A stretch of 46,775 nt of DNA from the NCBI GenBank assembly GCA_001916005.1, contig MNRP01000046.1, forward strand, positions 1 to 46,775, written 5' to 3'. Positions 35,311-43,217 of the stretch are shown one piece after another; within the stretch, counting starts at the first letter, position 1, and the number at the start of each line of letters is the position of its first letter. The position numbers were made by a program, and so were the translations under genes. A model generated the notes under the pieces. The model was not told the origin of the DNA and ran no database searches. It saw only the letters and a program-made list of their open reading frames with translations. Source of the DNA: Clostridium sp. 26_22 (GTDB lineage: Bacteria; Bacillota; Clostridia; TANB77; CAG-508).

Positions 35311-36501
35311 TTATAAATTTATTAATTCGATTTTGTCTCTATAAACTATTCCAGCCATTGAGCTTGATAAAACAATATTTGTTATTTCTTGTTCTGCTGT
35401 GTATTTTTTTACTAGCCATCCACTTGTATTAATGAATTCTACTTCAGCACCTAAATTTAAGCCTATAATGTTGTCATATGTATAAATTTCCTTTGTAACC
35501 GCTTCTGTAGTATATGTTGATATATTTTTGTTATCAGGATTTATAATACTAACAATAGAATCTGCGGTAAATAATCCAGATGATTTTTCTTCTAACATCA
35601 CAGCTGAATTTGAAAGACTAATAGATGTAAAAGAAACTTTTTTATCTTTATTCTCAGAAATCGTTTCAGTTGTTTCATCTGTTTTTATCACATCAATTTT
35701 ATCTGTATACATACATAATAGCTTATCTTTTTCTTGATATTTTATTTGTGTTATTAAATCTCCTTTTTCACTATTATATACTTTTTTTATAGAATTACTT
35801 GGATTATTTTTTCCTTCTTCAATTGACATTACTTTTATACTTGATTGTATTTGTGTTCCTGATGTATCTATTTCAGCTAGTGCAAGATATTTATTATCAT
35901 TTGATAAAGAAGTTGATACTACTCTTGTTGTTGAAAGTATGTTATTAAATAGCCAATTACCTGTATTATCATATACAGCAACTACAGTTTTATTTATTGT
36001 ATCTACAATTGTTATTGCAACATAACCATTCTTGTTAACTTCTACTTGTGATATATTACCTTCTATGCTTTTTTCCCAAGCTATTCCTTTATCAGTAATT
36101 AGATATACCTTTTGTCCTTTTTCTTCTGCTATTACTAAATGTCTACCATTTGAATTAAAAATTGGCTTTGTAATTTCAATATTTAATTCATCTTGTTTTT
36201 TTCCAGAATTATCATATATAGCAAATTGATTTTTACTTAGAACACCTATATACTTATTAAAGGCATATATATTTTGTGTATCACTTTCATTTAATTCGAT
36301 TGTTGGTAAATTATTTTGAATTACTTCTTTTCTAAAAATATTTTTATCAATCCATAACCTTACATTTTTATTATTTATGTATATGGCACTTATAATAATT
36401 AAAAATAATATTATTATAATTGCTATTATTGTAATTATTACTTTTTTCTTATTTACCTTTTTTTCCTTAGTTTTTTTTGGTTCTTTCCAGAAATCCTTCA
36501 T
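35311..36501 (-). CDS. Membrane-anchored beta-propeller-like protein (DUF5711-type)
   Basis: 396 residues. A basic N-terminus (2-22) and one membrane helix (23-46) anchor an extracytoplasmic domain built of repeated short strands with motifs such as LSKNQFAIYDNSGKK, ITDKGIAWEKSIEGN, VYDNTGNWLFNN and LSNDNKYLALAEID. This recurring xVYDxxGxxxW pattern resembles WD40/PQQ-type propellers and the DUF5711 family of Firmicutes. No catalytic residues are evident, so a scaffold role is likely. AGGAGAG precedes the ATG. It is the first gene of an operon with cvpA. The DUF assignment is from memory of the family, not a search. Confidence 0.75.
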   Translation of the reverse strand: MKDFWKEPKKTKEKKVNKKKVIITIIAIIIILFLIIISAIYINNKNVRLWIDKNIFRKEVIQNNLPTIELNESDTQNIYAFNKYIGVLSKNQFAIYDNSGKKQDELNIEITKPIFNSNGRHLVIAEEKGQKVYLITDKGIAWEKSIEGNISQVEVNKNGYVAITIVDTINKTVVAVYDNTGNWLFNNILSTTRVVSTSLSNDNKYLALAEIDTSGTQIQSSIKVMSIEEGKNNPSNSIKKVYNSEKGDLITQIKYQEKDKLLCMYTDKIDVIKTDETTETISENKDKKVSFTSISLSNSAVMLEEKSSGLFTADSIVSIINPDNKNISTYTTEAVTKEIYTYDNIIGLNLGAEVEFINTSGWLVKKYTAEQEITNIVLSSSMAGIVYRDKIELINL

Positions 36502-36543
36502 AAATAACTCTCCTATCTTTAGTTATTTATGTTATACCAGTTT

Positions 36544-37576
36544 TTAACCTTTTTTGCAACATTTTTTTAGTAATATTTGTAAAATTTGAATCAGCCCAAT
36601 TCCGCCCAATATAGGGTATAATAAAGTCACTAATTTTGAAAAACCTATTTTGGAGAAAAGTATTGCACTTATGCAAATAATTATATTTATTTTATTGAAT
36701 TGACTTTTACTTTTGGATGTGTTTTTTAAGAAGCTCATTCCAAGTGAAATTGCTGTTGTAAGTATAGAAATTAAAATTATTATTCCATAAATTATTTTTA
36801 TTTTAGGTGATATCTTTTGTATTACATATATAACCGGCATTTCTAATTGTTTTATATCAACATCTATATTAATTAAAAACATATATACAATTGTTAATAA
36901 TATTATAAAAATAATTGTTGATATTATTGATATGTTTTTAATGTCTTTTTTATCTCTTATATAATCTTTCATTGATATAAGTATCGGTATTAACAAAATA
37001 CAATTGTAGCTTCCATATATTATACTGTTAATCAGCCAATTTCCCTGATTTTTATCTATTATATAATTATTTATATTTTTTAAATCAAGACCTTTTATAT
37101 TTAAAAATCCGTATAAATACTATTACTACAATGAGAATAGGAATCAAAAATTGATTTACTTTTACTACCCCTTTTAAATTTGATTGAAAAATAAAGTAAC
37201 AAATTATTGATAAAATTCCGCTTCCAAGAATACTATTTATGTGTAATTCTTGTTCTAAATATGCTCCAAATCCAGCTATCATAATATAAAATGATATTAA
37301 TATAAATATATTTATTAATATATCTGCAAAATCTTTTATCTTTTTATTTCTTATCAAATTTTTCAAAAACTCATCATAATTTTGAATATTTTCATACTTT
37401 ATTATTTTTAAACTTATATATATAATTAATCCAATTATAACACTAGAAATAATAATTCCTATTAATCCTTTTATTCCATGAGAAAAAAAGAATATATATA
37501 CTTCTTGCCCAGAGGCAAAACCAGCTCCTATAATTGTTCCAATTATAACACATACTGTTTTTAAAATATTTTTCAT
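36544..37576 (-). CDS. YkvI-type membrane transporter, split by +1 frameshift at CGG
   Basis: The N-terminal frame (37576 to 37085, 163 codons) begins with GTIIGAGFASGQEVYIFFFS, the hallmark of YkvI/branched-chain-amino-acid-type APC-fold carriers, and stops shortly after an in-frame CGG at 37111-37109. The C-terminal part (to 36544) continues in the next frame. Skipping the C of CGG joins VVIVFI to GFLNIKGLDLK and gives one protein of about 343 residues with about ten hydrophobic segments, the normal family length. The only ATG of the second frame (36996) lacks a ribosome site and lies mid-domain. A real frameshift mutation, a sequencing error or programmed +1 frameshifting could explain it. 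The start overlaps the terminator of the upstream ABC operon and has only a weak GGGG site. Confidence 0.8.
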
Positions 37577-37577
37577 A

Positions 37578-37620
37578 ATAAAAAAGACCCCATAATATTT
37601 TATGAAAGTCTTTTTTTCTT
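37578..37620 (-). terminator. Terminator of the Gld-like ABC operon
   Basis: On the minus strand, AAAAAGAC pairs with GTCTTTTT (extended by G-T pairs) around an AT-rich loop, followed by a T-run. It reaches the start of the YkvI-type gene. Confidence 0.7.
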
Positions 37621-37625
37621 ATTCC

Positions 37626-39158
37626 TTATTTCTTTCTTTTTCTAGAAATCCATACAACTATTCCAATTAATATTATTAGTATTGGAACTGCTGTTATTAT
37701 TGCTAAAATAATTCTGCTTTCTTGTTCTGTTGCAGTATATTTTACTGTTCCTGTTCCTTTTCTTACTGTTATGTCTTCTTCTCTATTTGATAAATATGCT
37801 ATAGAGTTTAAAGCTAAGTCTTTATTTTGTCTGTAAGCTATTATTGGAGTTTGTGATGATTGTGATAGTTGAGCATCTGATGCGAAGTAATTTTCTCCAT
37901 ATATTATTAATTTTGATTTTACTTCTTCTGTTCCATTTTCAGAATTTGCTTCTGTTATTGTTTTTTCTAATTCAGCTCCAACTAGATATGCTTGTTTTTC
38001 TTCCCCTTCTTGTGGTTCTTCTGATTGTATTTTGAAGTTACTTCTAAAATATGAACCTTCACTTGTTTTTATTAAATCTGTTTTTGTTACTTTTAAATTG
38101 CTTAATGCTTCACTATCAACTACATTTATTTTTGTTGCATTTAAGAAAATAACTCCTGTTGAATTATATATTTTCTTTGTAACATCACTATATTGTATTT
38201 CTGGTATAATTAAATCTGGTGATTGTGAAACCATCTTACTTGTGTCTGTTTCTCTTATTGCTCCAACTTCAAATGGATTTACTCCATAGGTTGCTAAGAT
38301 TTTGTTTACATTTGTATAATCGACTTGATTTGCTATTGCTGAATTTAACCATAAGATGTTTCCACCTTTATTTATATAATCCATAATAGCATTTGTTGCT
38401 ATGTCATCAAAATCTTTATTTGGTGTTGTTATTACTAATGTATTACAATCATCTGGCACTTTTCCTGTTGATAATATGTCTAAACTTGCTATTTCATTAA
38501 TTTCATTTTGTAGATACATATTTAAATATTGCATTCCACTTGTTAATGAAAATTGGCTATACCCTGTTAAGAAGTATATTTTTGGAACTGTATCTGCTGT
38601 TACTGATTTTATTGCTGCTGTTAATTTTTCTTCAGCTATACTAACACTTTCATAAGTTTCTGAATCATATGTATATAAATCACTTGAAGATAATACTTTA
38701 TATTTATCTCCATTTTCTACTATAATTCCTTCACTTCCACTTTCAATACCATATTTTTCTACTAAATCTGGTCTATCATTTGCTGTTACAGCTTCAACTG
38801 ATATTTTATCAGTTACTTTTGTGTATTGTCTTGCTAAATCTAATGTAGAATCATCTTCTGAATACCCTACAAAATATATATTTACATTGTTATTATCAAA
38901 ATTAATATTTCTTATTTGTTCTTTACTTTCTTCTGTTAATGTAAATAGTTTTTGTTCTGTTAAATCAATTGGTGTTAAATCTAATTTTTGCATACACATT
39001 GTTATTCCTATAAATATTCCAAGGATTATAACTACTAATAACAATGTTTTTGAGCCATTTATTAACCATCTCTTTTTTATTATTTCTAAAAATTTGTTAT
39101 TTTTTTCTTCATGCTCTTTTTTAGTCTTTTTTTCTTTTTTCTCTTTATTTTTCAACAT
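37626..39158 (-). CDS. GldG-like ABC transporter auxiliary protein
   Basis: 510 residues. A highly charged N-terminus (2-32) and a membrane helix (about 36-57) are followed by a large extracytoplasmic domain. Landmarks match the GldG/ABC_transp_aux family: DLTEQKLFTLTEESKEQI near the start, the VNIYFVGYSEDDSTLDLARQY region, KIYFLTGYSQFS, DYINKGGNILWLN, and AYLSNREEDITVRKG near the end. A second membrane helix (about 484-504) and RKRKK close the chain. The gene follows an ABC-2 permease and ATPase by 13 bp. In Bacteroidetes GldAFG is linked to gliding; in Firmicutes the same trio is an uncharacterised exporter, so no substrate is proposed. Confidence 0.87.
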   Translation of the reverse strand: MLKNKEKKEKKTKKEHEEKNNKFLEIIKKRWLINGSKTLLLVVIILGIFIGITMCMQKLDLTPIDLTEQKLFTLTEESKEQIRNINFDNNNVNIYFVGYSEDDSTLDLARQYTKVTDKISVEAVTANDRPDLVEKYGIESGSEGIIVENGDKYKVLSSSDLYTYDSETYESVSIAEEKLTAAIKSVTADTVPKIYFLTGYSQFSLTSGMQYLNMYLQNEINEIASLDILSTGKVPDDCNTLVITTPNKDFDDIATNAIMDYINKGGNILWLNSAIANQVDYTNVNKILATYGVNPFEVGAIRETDTSKMVSQSPDLIIPEIQYSDVTKKIYNSTGVIFLNATKINVVDSEALSNLKVTKTDLIKTSEGSYFRSNFKIQSEEPQEGEEKQAYLVGAELEKTITEANSENGTEEVKSKLIIYGENYFASDAQLSQSSQTPIIAYRQNKDLALNSIAYLSNREEDITVRKGTGTVKYTATEQESRIILAIITAVPILIILIGIVVWISRKRKK

Positions 39159-39171
39159 TAACCCTCCTTTA

Positions 39172-39858
39172 TTATTTTACACTTTTTCTTCTTTGCATAA
39201 CTACTGCTGTTAATAATAAACATGTTATTGTAAATGTTATAAATGTTACTGTATCACCTATATCAATTTGACCTTGTGTATATTTATAAAACATATTTAT
39301 AAATGAATAACTTTCTAAGCTTGAGTTAAACTCTGGTAATACCCATGTTATTATGAAAAATCCTATTGATATTATACCTGCTATTATTTGATTTTCTGTA
39401 ATACTTGATGATAACATACCAAATGCTATGTATGCCATAACAAATAATAAAAATCCTAATAATGTTGCAAATGTAGTTGTTAATTTTGGTATTCCATAAT
39501 GGCATAATATTCCAAAATACATAAATGTACAAATTTCTGTTATTACAACAATTGCAAGTGCTGCAATAAATTTTCCTATTACTATTTTTGTTATGCTAAT
39601 AGGAGATGTAAGTAGCAATTGTTCTGTTCCATTTTTTCTTTCTTCTGCAAATGATCTCATTGTTAATAATGGAATAATAAATGCTAATACTAATATTGTT
39701 GGTAATGAATAAAATATATTTTCAAAATTTACATTTCCATACCCTATTACGCTAAAATAAAATGATATACTAAATGCAATTAAAAATACTCCTATAAATA
39801 CATACCCTATTGGTGTGCAAAAATAAGATTTGAATTCTTTTTTAATAACTGCCCACAT
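39172..39858 (-). CDS. ABC-2 type permease (GldF-like)
   Basis: 228 residues with six hydrophobic segments. The N-terminus MWAVIKKEFKSYFCTPIGYV and the loop LTMRSFAEERKNGTEQLLLTSPIS are typical of GldF/NosY-like ABC-2 permeases. Its ATG shares one base with the stop of the ATPase gene (TAATG), a classical translational coupling, and it precedes the auxiliary gldG-like gene. Together they form a complete ATPase, permease and auxiliary exporter. Confidence 0.9.
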   Translation of the reverse strand: MWAVIKKEFKSYFCTPIGYVFIGVFLIAFSISFYFSVIGYGNVNFENIFYSLPTILVLAFIIPLLTMRSFAEERKNGTEQLLLTSPISITKIVIGKFIAALAIVVITEICTFMYFGILCHYGIPKLTTTFATLLGFLLFVMAYIAFGMLSSSITENQIIAGIISIGFFIITWVLPEFNSSLESYSFINMFYKYTQGQIDIGDTVTFITFTITCLLLTAVVMQRRKSVK

Positions 39859-40800
39859 TATTTTTCTCCCCCTTCTATTAATTGCATAAATGCATCTTCT
39901 AATGTTATGTCTGCTTTTTTCATTTCAAAAATTGTTATATTTTCTTTTGCAAATTCTGAGAATATAACTTTTCTTAGGTCTGTATCTCCATTTGCTTCTA
40001 TTACGTATTGTTTTGTTCCGTCTTCATTTTCTTTTACTAATTTTACATCTTTTATTTCTTCTATTTTATCTTTTATTGAGTCCATTTTTTGTTCTAAATC
40101 TTCTACTGTTACATATACAGTATTGTTGTTATTTACTTTCTTCTCTAAGTTTTCTGGTGTATCTATTGCAACTATTTTTCCTTTATTTATAATTATTACT
40201 TTATTACAAATTTGGCTTACTTCAGATAAAATGTGTGAACTAAATATTATTGTATGTGTTTTTCCTAATTCTTTTATTAACTCTCTTATTTCTGTTATTT
40301 GTTTTGGGTCTAATCCTACTGTTGGTTCATCTAAAATTAATATTTTGGGTTCTCCAACTAATGCTCCTGCCATACTAACTCTTTGTTTATAACCTCTTGA
40401 AAGATTACGGGTTAGCTTGTTTTCTACATTTTTTAGTCCTGTTTGTTCTATTATTTTTTCTACTCTTTCTTTTCTTACTTTTCTATCTACTCTTTTTAAT
40501 TCAGCCATATAATTTACAAATTCTTTTACTGTTAAATCTGAATATAATGGCACTCCTTCTGGCATATACCCTATTTGTGATTTTGCTTTTTTGGGTTTTT
40601 TAGATATATCATACCCTTCTACAATAATCTCTCCTTCTGTTGGTTCAATAAATCCTGTTATCATGTTCATTGTGGTACTTTTTCCTGCACCATTTGGTCC
40701 GTAATAGGCCGATTATCTCGCCATCATTAATTTTAAAACTAATATTGTCTACGGCTGTAAAGCTTCCGTATTTTTTTGTGATGTTTTTTACTTCTATCAC
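39858..40800 (-). CDS. ABC transporter ATPase, split by +1 frameshift at CGG in the Walker A motif
   Basis: The gene starts at GTG 40800 after a perfect AAGGAGG (40808-40814). The first 33 codons (IEVKNITKKYGSFTAVDNIS to GEIIGLL) are the normal N-terminal domain, then comes an in-frame CGG at 40701-40699. In frame, translation would stop within about 20 codons. Skipping the C (+1) gives GPNGAGKST, the exact Walker A, and continues with LSRGYKQRVSMAGAL (signature), ILILDEPTVGLD (Walker B) and IIFSSH (H-loop), total about 313 residues, the family norm. The ATG at 40670 lies after the P-loop lysine and would make a dead protein. The gene is first in the operon with the GldF- and GldG-like genes. 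Confidence 0.88.
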
Positions 40801-40832
40801 GAGAATTCCTCCTTACTTTTATATTTTTTATT

Positions 40833-40861
40833 ATAATATCATTTTCTTTTTTCAAAGTAAA
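40833..40861 (-). promoter_or_regulatory. Promoter of the Gld-like ABC operon
   Basis: On the minus strand, TTTACT (40861-40856), a 17-bp spacer ending TGA, and TATTAT (40838-40833): an extended -10 promoter. Confidence 0.65.
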
Positions 40862-40940
40862 GCAATTCACAAAGATTTCACATTACGGACATAGGAATTA
40901 GCTGTTTTTGAAAATTTTTCATTTTTTGTCTATTTTTTCA

Positions 40941-40969
40941 TTGACATTTTATTTTTTTTGTGCTATTAT
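40941..40969 (+). promoter_or_regulatory. Strong promoter of tRNA-Arg
   Basis: A perfect TTGACA (40941-40946), a 17-bp spacer and TATTAT (40964-40969) with the extended TGC before it. The transcript would start about 13 bp before the tRNA. Confidence 0.85.
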
Positions 40970-40988
40970 ATTTATTGTTCAATGATTT

Positions 40989-41065
40989 GGGTCAGTAGCT
41001 CAGTTGGATAGAGCACGCGCCTTCTAAGCGCGGGGTCGGGGGTTCGAACCCCTCCTGGCCCACCA
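40989..41065 (+). tRNA. tRNA-Arg (anticodon UCU)
   Basis: A 77-nt cloverleaf with encoded CCA. The acceptor arms are GGGTCAG and CTGGCCC, and the D-arm is GCTCAGTTGGATAGAGC. The anticodon stem-loop CGCGC-CTTCTAA-GCGCG has anticodon TCT, and the T-arm is GGGGGTTCGAACCCC. It decodes AGA (and AGG by wobble), the main arginine codons here. It cannot read CGG. A terminator follows. Confidence 0.96.
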
Positions 41066-41081
41066 ATGATTGTAACATTGT

Positions 41082-41112
41082 AAAAAATCGACTTTTAGAG
41101 TCGATTTTTTTA
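41082..41112 (+). terminator. Terminator of tRNA-Arg
   Basis: ATCGACT (41087-41093) pairs with AGTCGAT (41099-41105), extended by A/T pairs and followed by a long T-run. Confidence 0.9.
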
Positions 41113-41202
41113 TTTTGAATAATTTTTTATTTTTTGTGTATAACTAATAATTATACACTATTTTTATTTGTTTTTTTCTTAAAGTATTATAGTATGACCT
41201 TT

Positions 41203-41209
41203 TTCGACA
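41203..41209. promoter_or_regulatory. 0A-box-like heptamer upstream of the XRE gene
   Basis: TTCGACA, the reverse complement of TGTCGAA, about 100 bp before the XRE start. It is the third intergenic copy in the window. Confidence 0.2.
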
Positions 41210-41258
41210 TTTTTCTTGTGTTTCATTTATCATATTACCAATTGGTTCAAATGTCTGC

Positions 41259-41284
41259 TAACACTTGTTATACTTATAGTGTTA
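41259..41284. promoter_or_regulatory. Palindrome overlapping the XRE promoter; likely operator
   Basis: TAACACT (41259-41265) and AGTGTTA (41278-41284) form 7-bp inverted arms around 12 bp. The extended -10 TGTTATACT (41266-41274) lies between the arms. A regulator bound here would occlude the promoter; the encoded XRE protein itself is the obvious candidate. Confidence 0.55.
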
Positions 41285-41305
41285 TATCTACATAGGAGGC
41301 ATATA

Positions 41306-41662
41306 ATGGAAAATATATCAAAAGAAGTTATTAATAAGGCTTTAGGAAAAGTTGTTAAAGAATATCGTTTAAAAAACAAATTAACACAAGAAGAAATCGC
41401 AGAAAAATTAGAAATTTCTGCTAAATATATATCAAGAATTGAAAATGGTAGTGGTGGTGTAAAAACTGAAACTTTGGTAAATTATATTAATCTTTTAGGT
41501 ATATCTCCTAATGTTATATTTAAAGATTTAATAAATAACAAAGATTTAAATTTAGAATTAGAATTATCTGAAAAAGCAAGTAAACTATCAAAAGAAAATG
41601 TCCAATTTATAATTTCTGTTATAGATTTATTAGAAAAAGATAAAGAAGACATAAATAAATAA
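41306..41662 (+). CDS. XRE-family helix-turn-helix regulator
   Basis: 118 residues from the ATG at 41306, chosen because AGGAGG (41294-41299) lies 6 bp upstream. The frame is open for another 30 codons, but that part overlaps the promoter and palindrome. The N-terminal half (about 10-68) is a standard XRE/Cro-C1 domain: VVKEYRLKNKLTQEEIAEKL, then ISAKYISRIENG. The C-terminal half is a short helical region (LELSEKASKLSKENVQFI) that probably dimerises. It is a single-gene unit with its own terminator, and the palindromic site over its promoter suggests autoregulation. The target genes are unknown. Confidence 0.88.
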   Translation: MENISKEVINKALGKVVKEYRLKNKLTQEEIAEKLEISAKYISRIENGSGGVKTETLVNYINLLGISPNVIFKDLINNKDLNLELELSEKASKLSKENVQFIISVIDLLEKDKEDINK

Positions 41663-41700
41663 AAAATGGGGCTGTAAAAAGTCCCATTTTTTATTTTTAT
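41661..41700. terminator. Bidirectional terminator between XRE and aminopeptidase genes
   Basis: AAAAAATGGGGCT (from 41661) pairs with AGTCCCATTTTTT (to 41692) around a short loop; T-runs arise on both strands. It overlaps the last bases of the XRE gene and nearly reaches the aminopeptidase stop. Confidence 0.88.
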
Positions 41701-43094
41701 TCATTCCAAAAAGCTTTATAAGTTTCATATGCTGAGTAAATATCAAATTTACTTGTTACTTCATAAGGAGCATGCATTGAAAGAACTGGTACACCACAGT
41801 CAATTACATCTACACCTTTATTAGCTAAAATGTAGGCTATTGTACCGCCTCCTCCTATATCAACTTTTCCAAGTTCTGCAATTTGATATCTTATATAATT
41901 TTTCTCTAATAAGTTTCTAATCCATGCAACGTATTCTGCATTAGCATCAGAAGCTCCTGATTTTCCTCTTGCTCCTGTATATTTATTTAAACTTATTCCT
42001 TTTCCAATAAATCCTGCATTTGCTTTATCTGAAACAGATGCATAAATTGGATCAAATCCTGCATCAACATCTGATGATAACATTTTTGAATAGCAAAATA
42101 CTTTGTCTAATAAGTTTGGTCTATTTATTTTTAATTTATTTAATATTTCAGAGATAAAGAAATCAAACATATGTGATTCCATTCCTGTATTTCCCATACT
42201 TCCTATTTCTTCTTTATCAGATAAAATACAAACTGCTGTATTTTTTACATTTTCTAATGTCATCATAGCTGCTAAAGATGAGTACGCACAAACTTTATCA
42301 TCTTGACCATATGCAGCAACCATACTAGAATCAAATCCTAAACTTCTTGCTTTAAATGCTGGTATTACTTCTATTTCTGAACTTGATAAATCAGCTTCTG
42401 TAATTCCATATTTTTGATTTAATATATTTAAAATATTTAACTTAACTTTTTCTTTAGCTTCTTTATCATCATATGGTATACTTCCAATTAATACTCTTAA
42501 ATCTTCTCCATCTATTCCGTTTTTTAATTTTTTCTCCATTTGTTCTTGAGCTAAATGTGGTAATAAATCTGTAATTGTAAATATAGGATCATTCTCATCT
42601 TCTCCAATATTTACTGTGATTTTTTCTCCATTTGTTTTTACTATAACACCATGTAAGCTAAGTGGTATTGTTGTCCATTGATATTTTTTTATTCCACCAT
42701 AGTAATGTGTTTTAAAATAAGCAAGTTCTGTATCTTCACAAAGTGGATTTGGTTTTAAATCTAATCTTGGAGAATCAACGTGTGAACCAATAATATGAAG
42801 TCCATTTTCAATATTTTCTGTTCCTATAACAGCTAAGTACATACTCTTTCCTCTATTAACAAAAAATACTTTATCTCCAGCTTTTAAATCTTCAAATTCA
42901 TTAATATCTTCGTAGCCATTTTCTTTAGCCATTTTTACTGCCTCAACAATAAATTCTCTTTCTGTTTTAGCTCTGTTTAAATAATTCATATAATCTTTTG
43001 TAAAGCTGAATATCGCTTCTTTTTTTCTTGTATCTACTGTGTCCCATCCGTTTTCTCTTGTGTTAAATAATTTTTCTTTTAAATTTTCTTCCAT
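41697..43094 (-). CDS. M18-family aminopeptidase
   Basis: 465 residues, the usual length. The M18 metal and catalytic motifs are in order: HVDSPRLDLKPNP, the dimetal Asp region near SSLAAMM, the Glu pair in SDKEEIGSMGN, DVDAGFDPIY, and the final His in SMHAPYEVTSKFD. These cytoplasmic zinc or cobalt enzymes form large tetrahedral complexes and release N-terminal residues, often acidic ones, from peptides. AGGAGG precedes the ATG. An extended -10 (TGATATACT, 43130-43122) lies 27 bp upstream on the minus strand. It is a single-gene unit. Confidence 0.93.
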   Translation of the reverse strand: MEENLKEKLFNTRENGWDTVDTRKKEAIFSFTKDYMNYLNRAKTEREFIVEAVKMAKENGYEDINEFEDLKAGDKVFFVNRGKSMYLAVIGTENIENGLHIIGSHVDSPRLDLKPNPLCEDTELAYFKTHYYGGIKKYQWTTIPLSLHGVIVKTNGEKITVNIGEDENDPIFTITDLLPHLAQEQMEKKLKNGIDGEDLRVLIGSIPYDDKEAKEKVKLNILNILNQKYGITEADLSSSEIEVIPAFKARSLGFDSSMVAAYGQDDKVCAYSSLAAMMTLENVKNTAVCILSDKEEIGSMGNTGMESHMFDFFISEILNKLKINRPNLLDKVFCYSKMLSSDVDAGFDPIYASVSDKANAGFIGKGISLNKYTGARGKSGASDANAEYVAWIRNLLEKNYIRYQIAELGKVDIGGGGTIAYILANKGVDVIDCGVPVLSMHAPYEVTSKFDIYSAYETYKAFWNE

Positions 43095-43176
43095 TTTATC
43101 CTCCTTAGTTTAATTTTTTTTAGTATATCACTTTACTTTTTATTTTTCCAGTTTTTTTAGTATTTATTATATTTTT

Positions 43177-43205
43177 TTGCAAATAATAAAATTACTAATT
43201 ATTTT
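43177..43205 (+). promoter_or_regulatory. Possible promoter of the FAD/Rieske oxidoreductase
   Basis: TTGCAA (43177-43182), a 17-bp spacer and a weak TATTTT (43200-43205), which nearly touches the ribosome binding site TTGGAGG; the leader would be very short. Confidence 0.3.
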
Positions 43206-43217
43206 TGGAGGTTTTTT

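Noticed and set aside
40670..40670. ATG at 40670 as the start of the ABC ATPase
   Set aside because: It would remove the Walker A motif. A GTG with a perfect Shine-Dalgarno site and the missing N-terminal domain lie upstream in the adjacent frame.
36544..40800. Homopolymer miscount as the cause of the two +1 frameshifts
   Set aside because: In both cases the extra base is a single C between A and GG, not inside a run. Sequencing error is still possible but not of the usual homopolymer kind.
30001..40900. TACGGA words in intergenic DNA (near 30010 and 40884) resembling the frameshift contexts
   Set aside because: They are not within supported reading frames, so they say nothing about decoding.
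41216..41305. Upstream start of the XRE gene adding 30 residues
   Set aside because: That stretch overlaps the promoter and palindrome and has no ribosome site; the ATG at 41306 has AGGAGG at ideal spacing.
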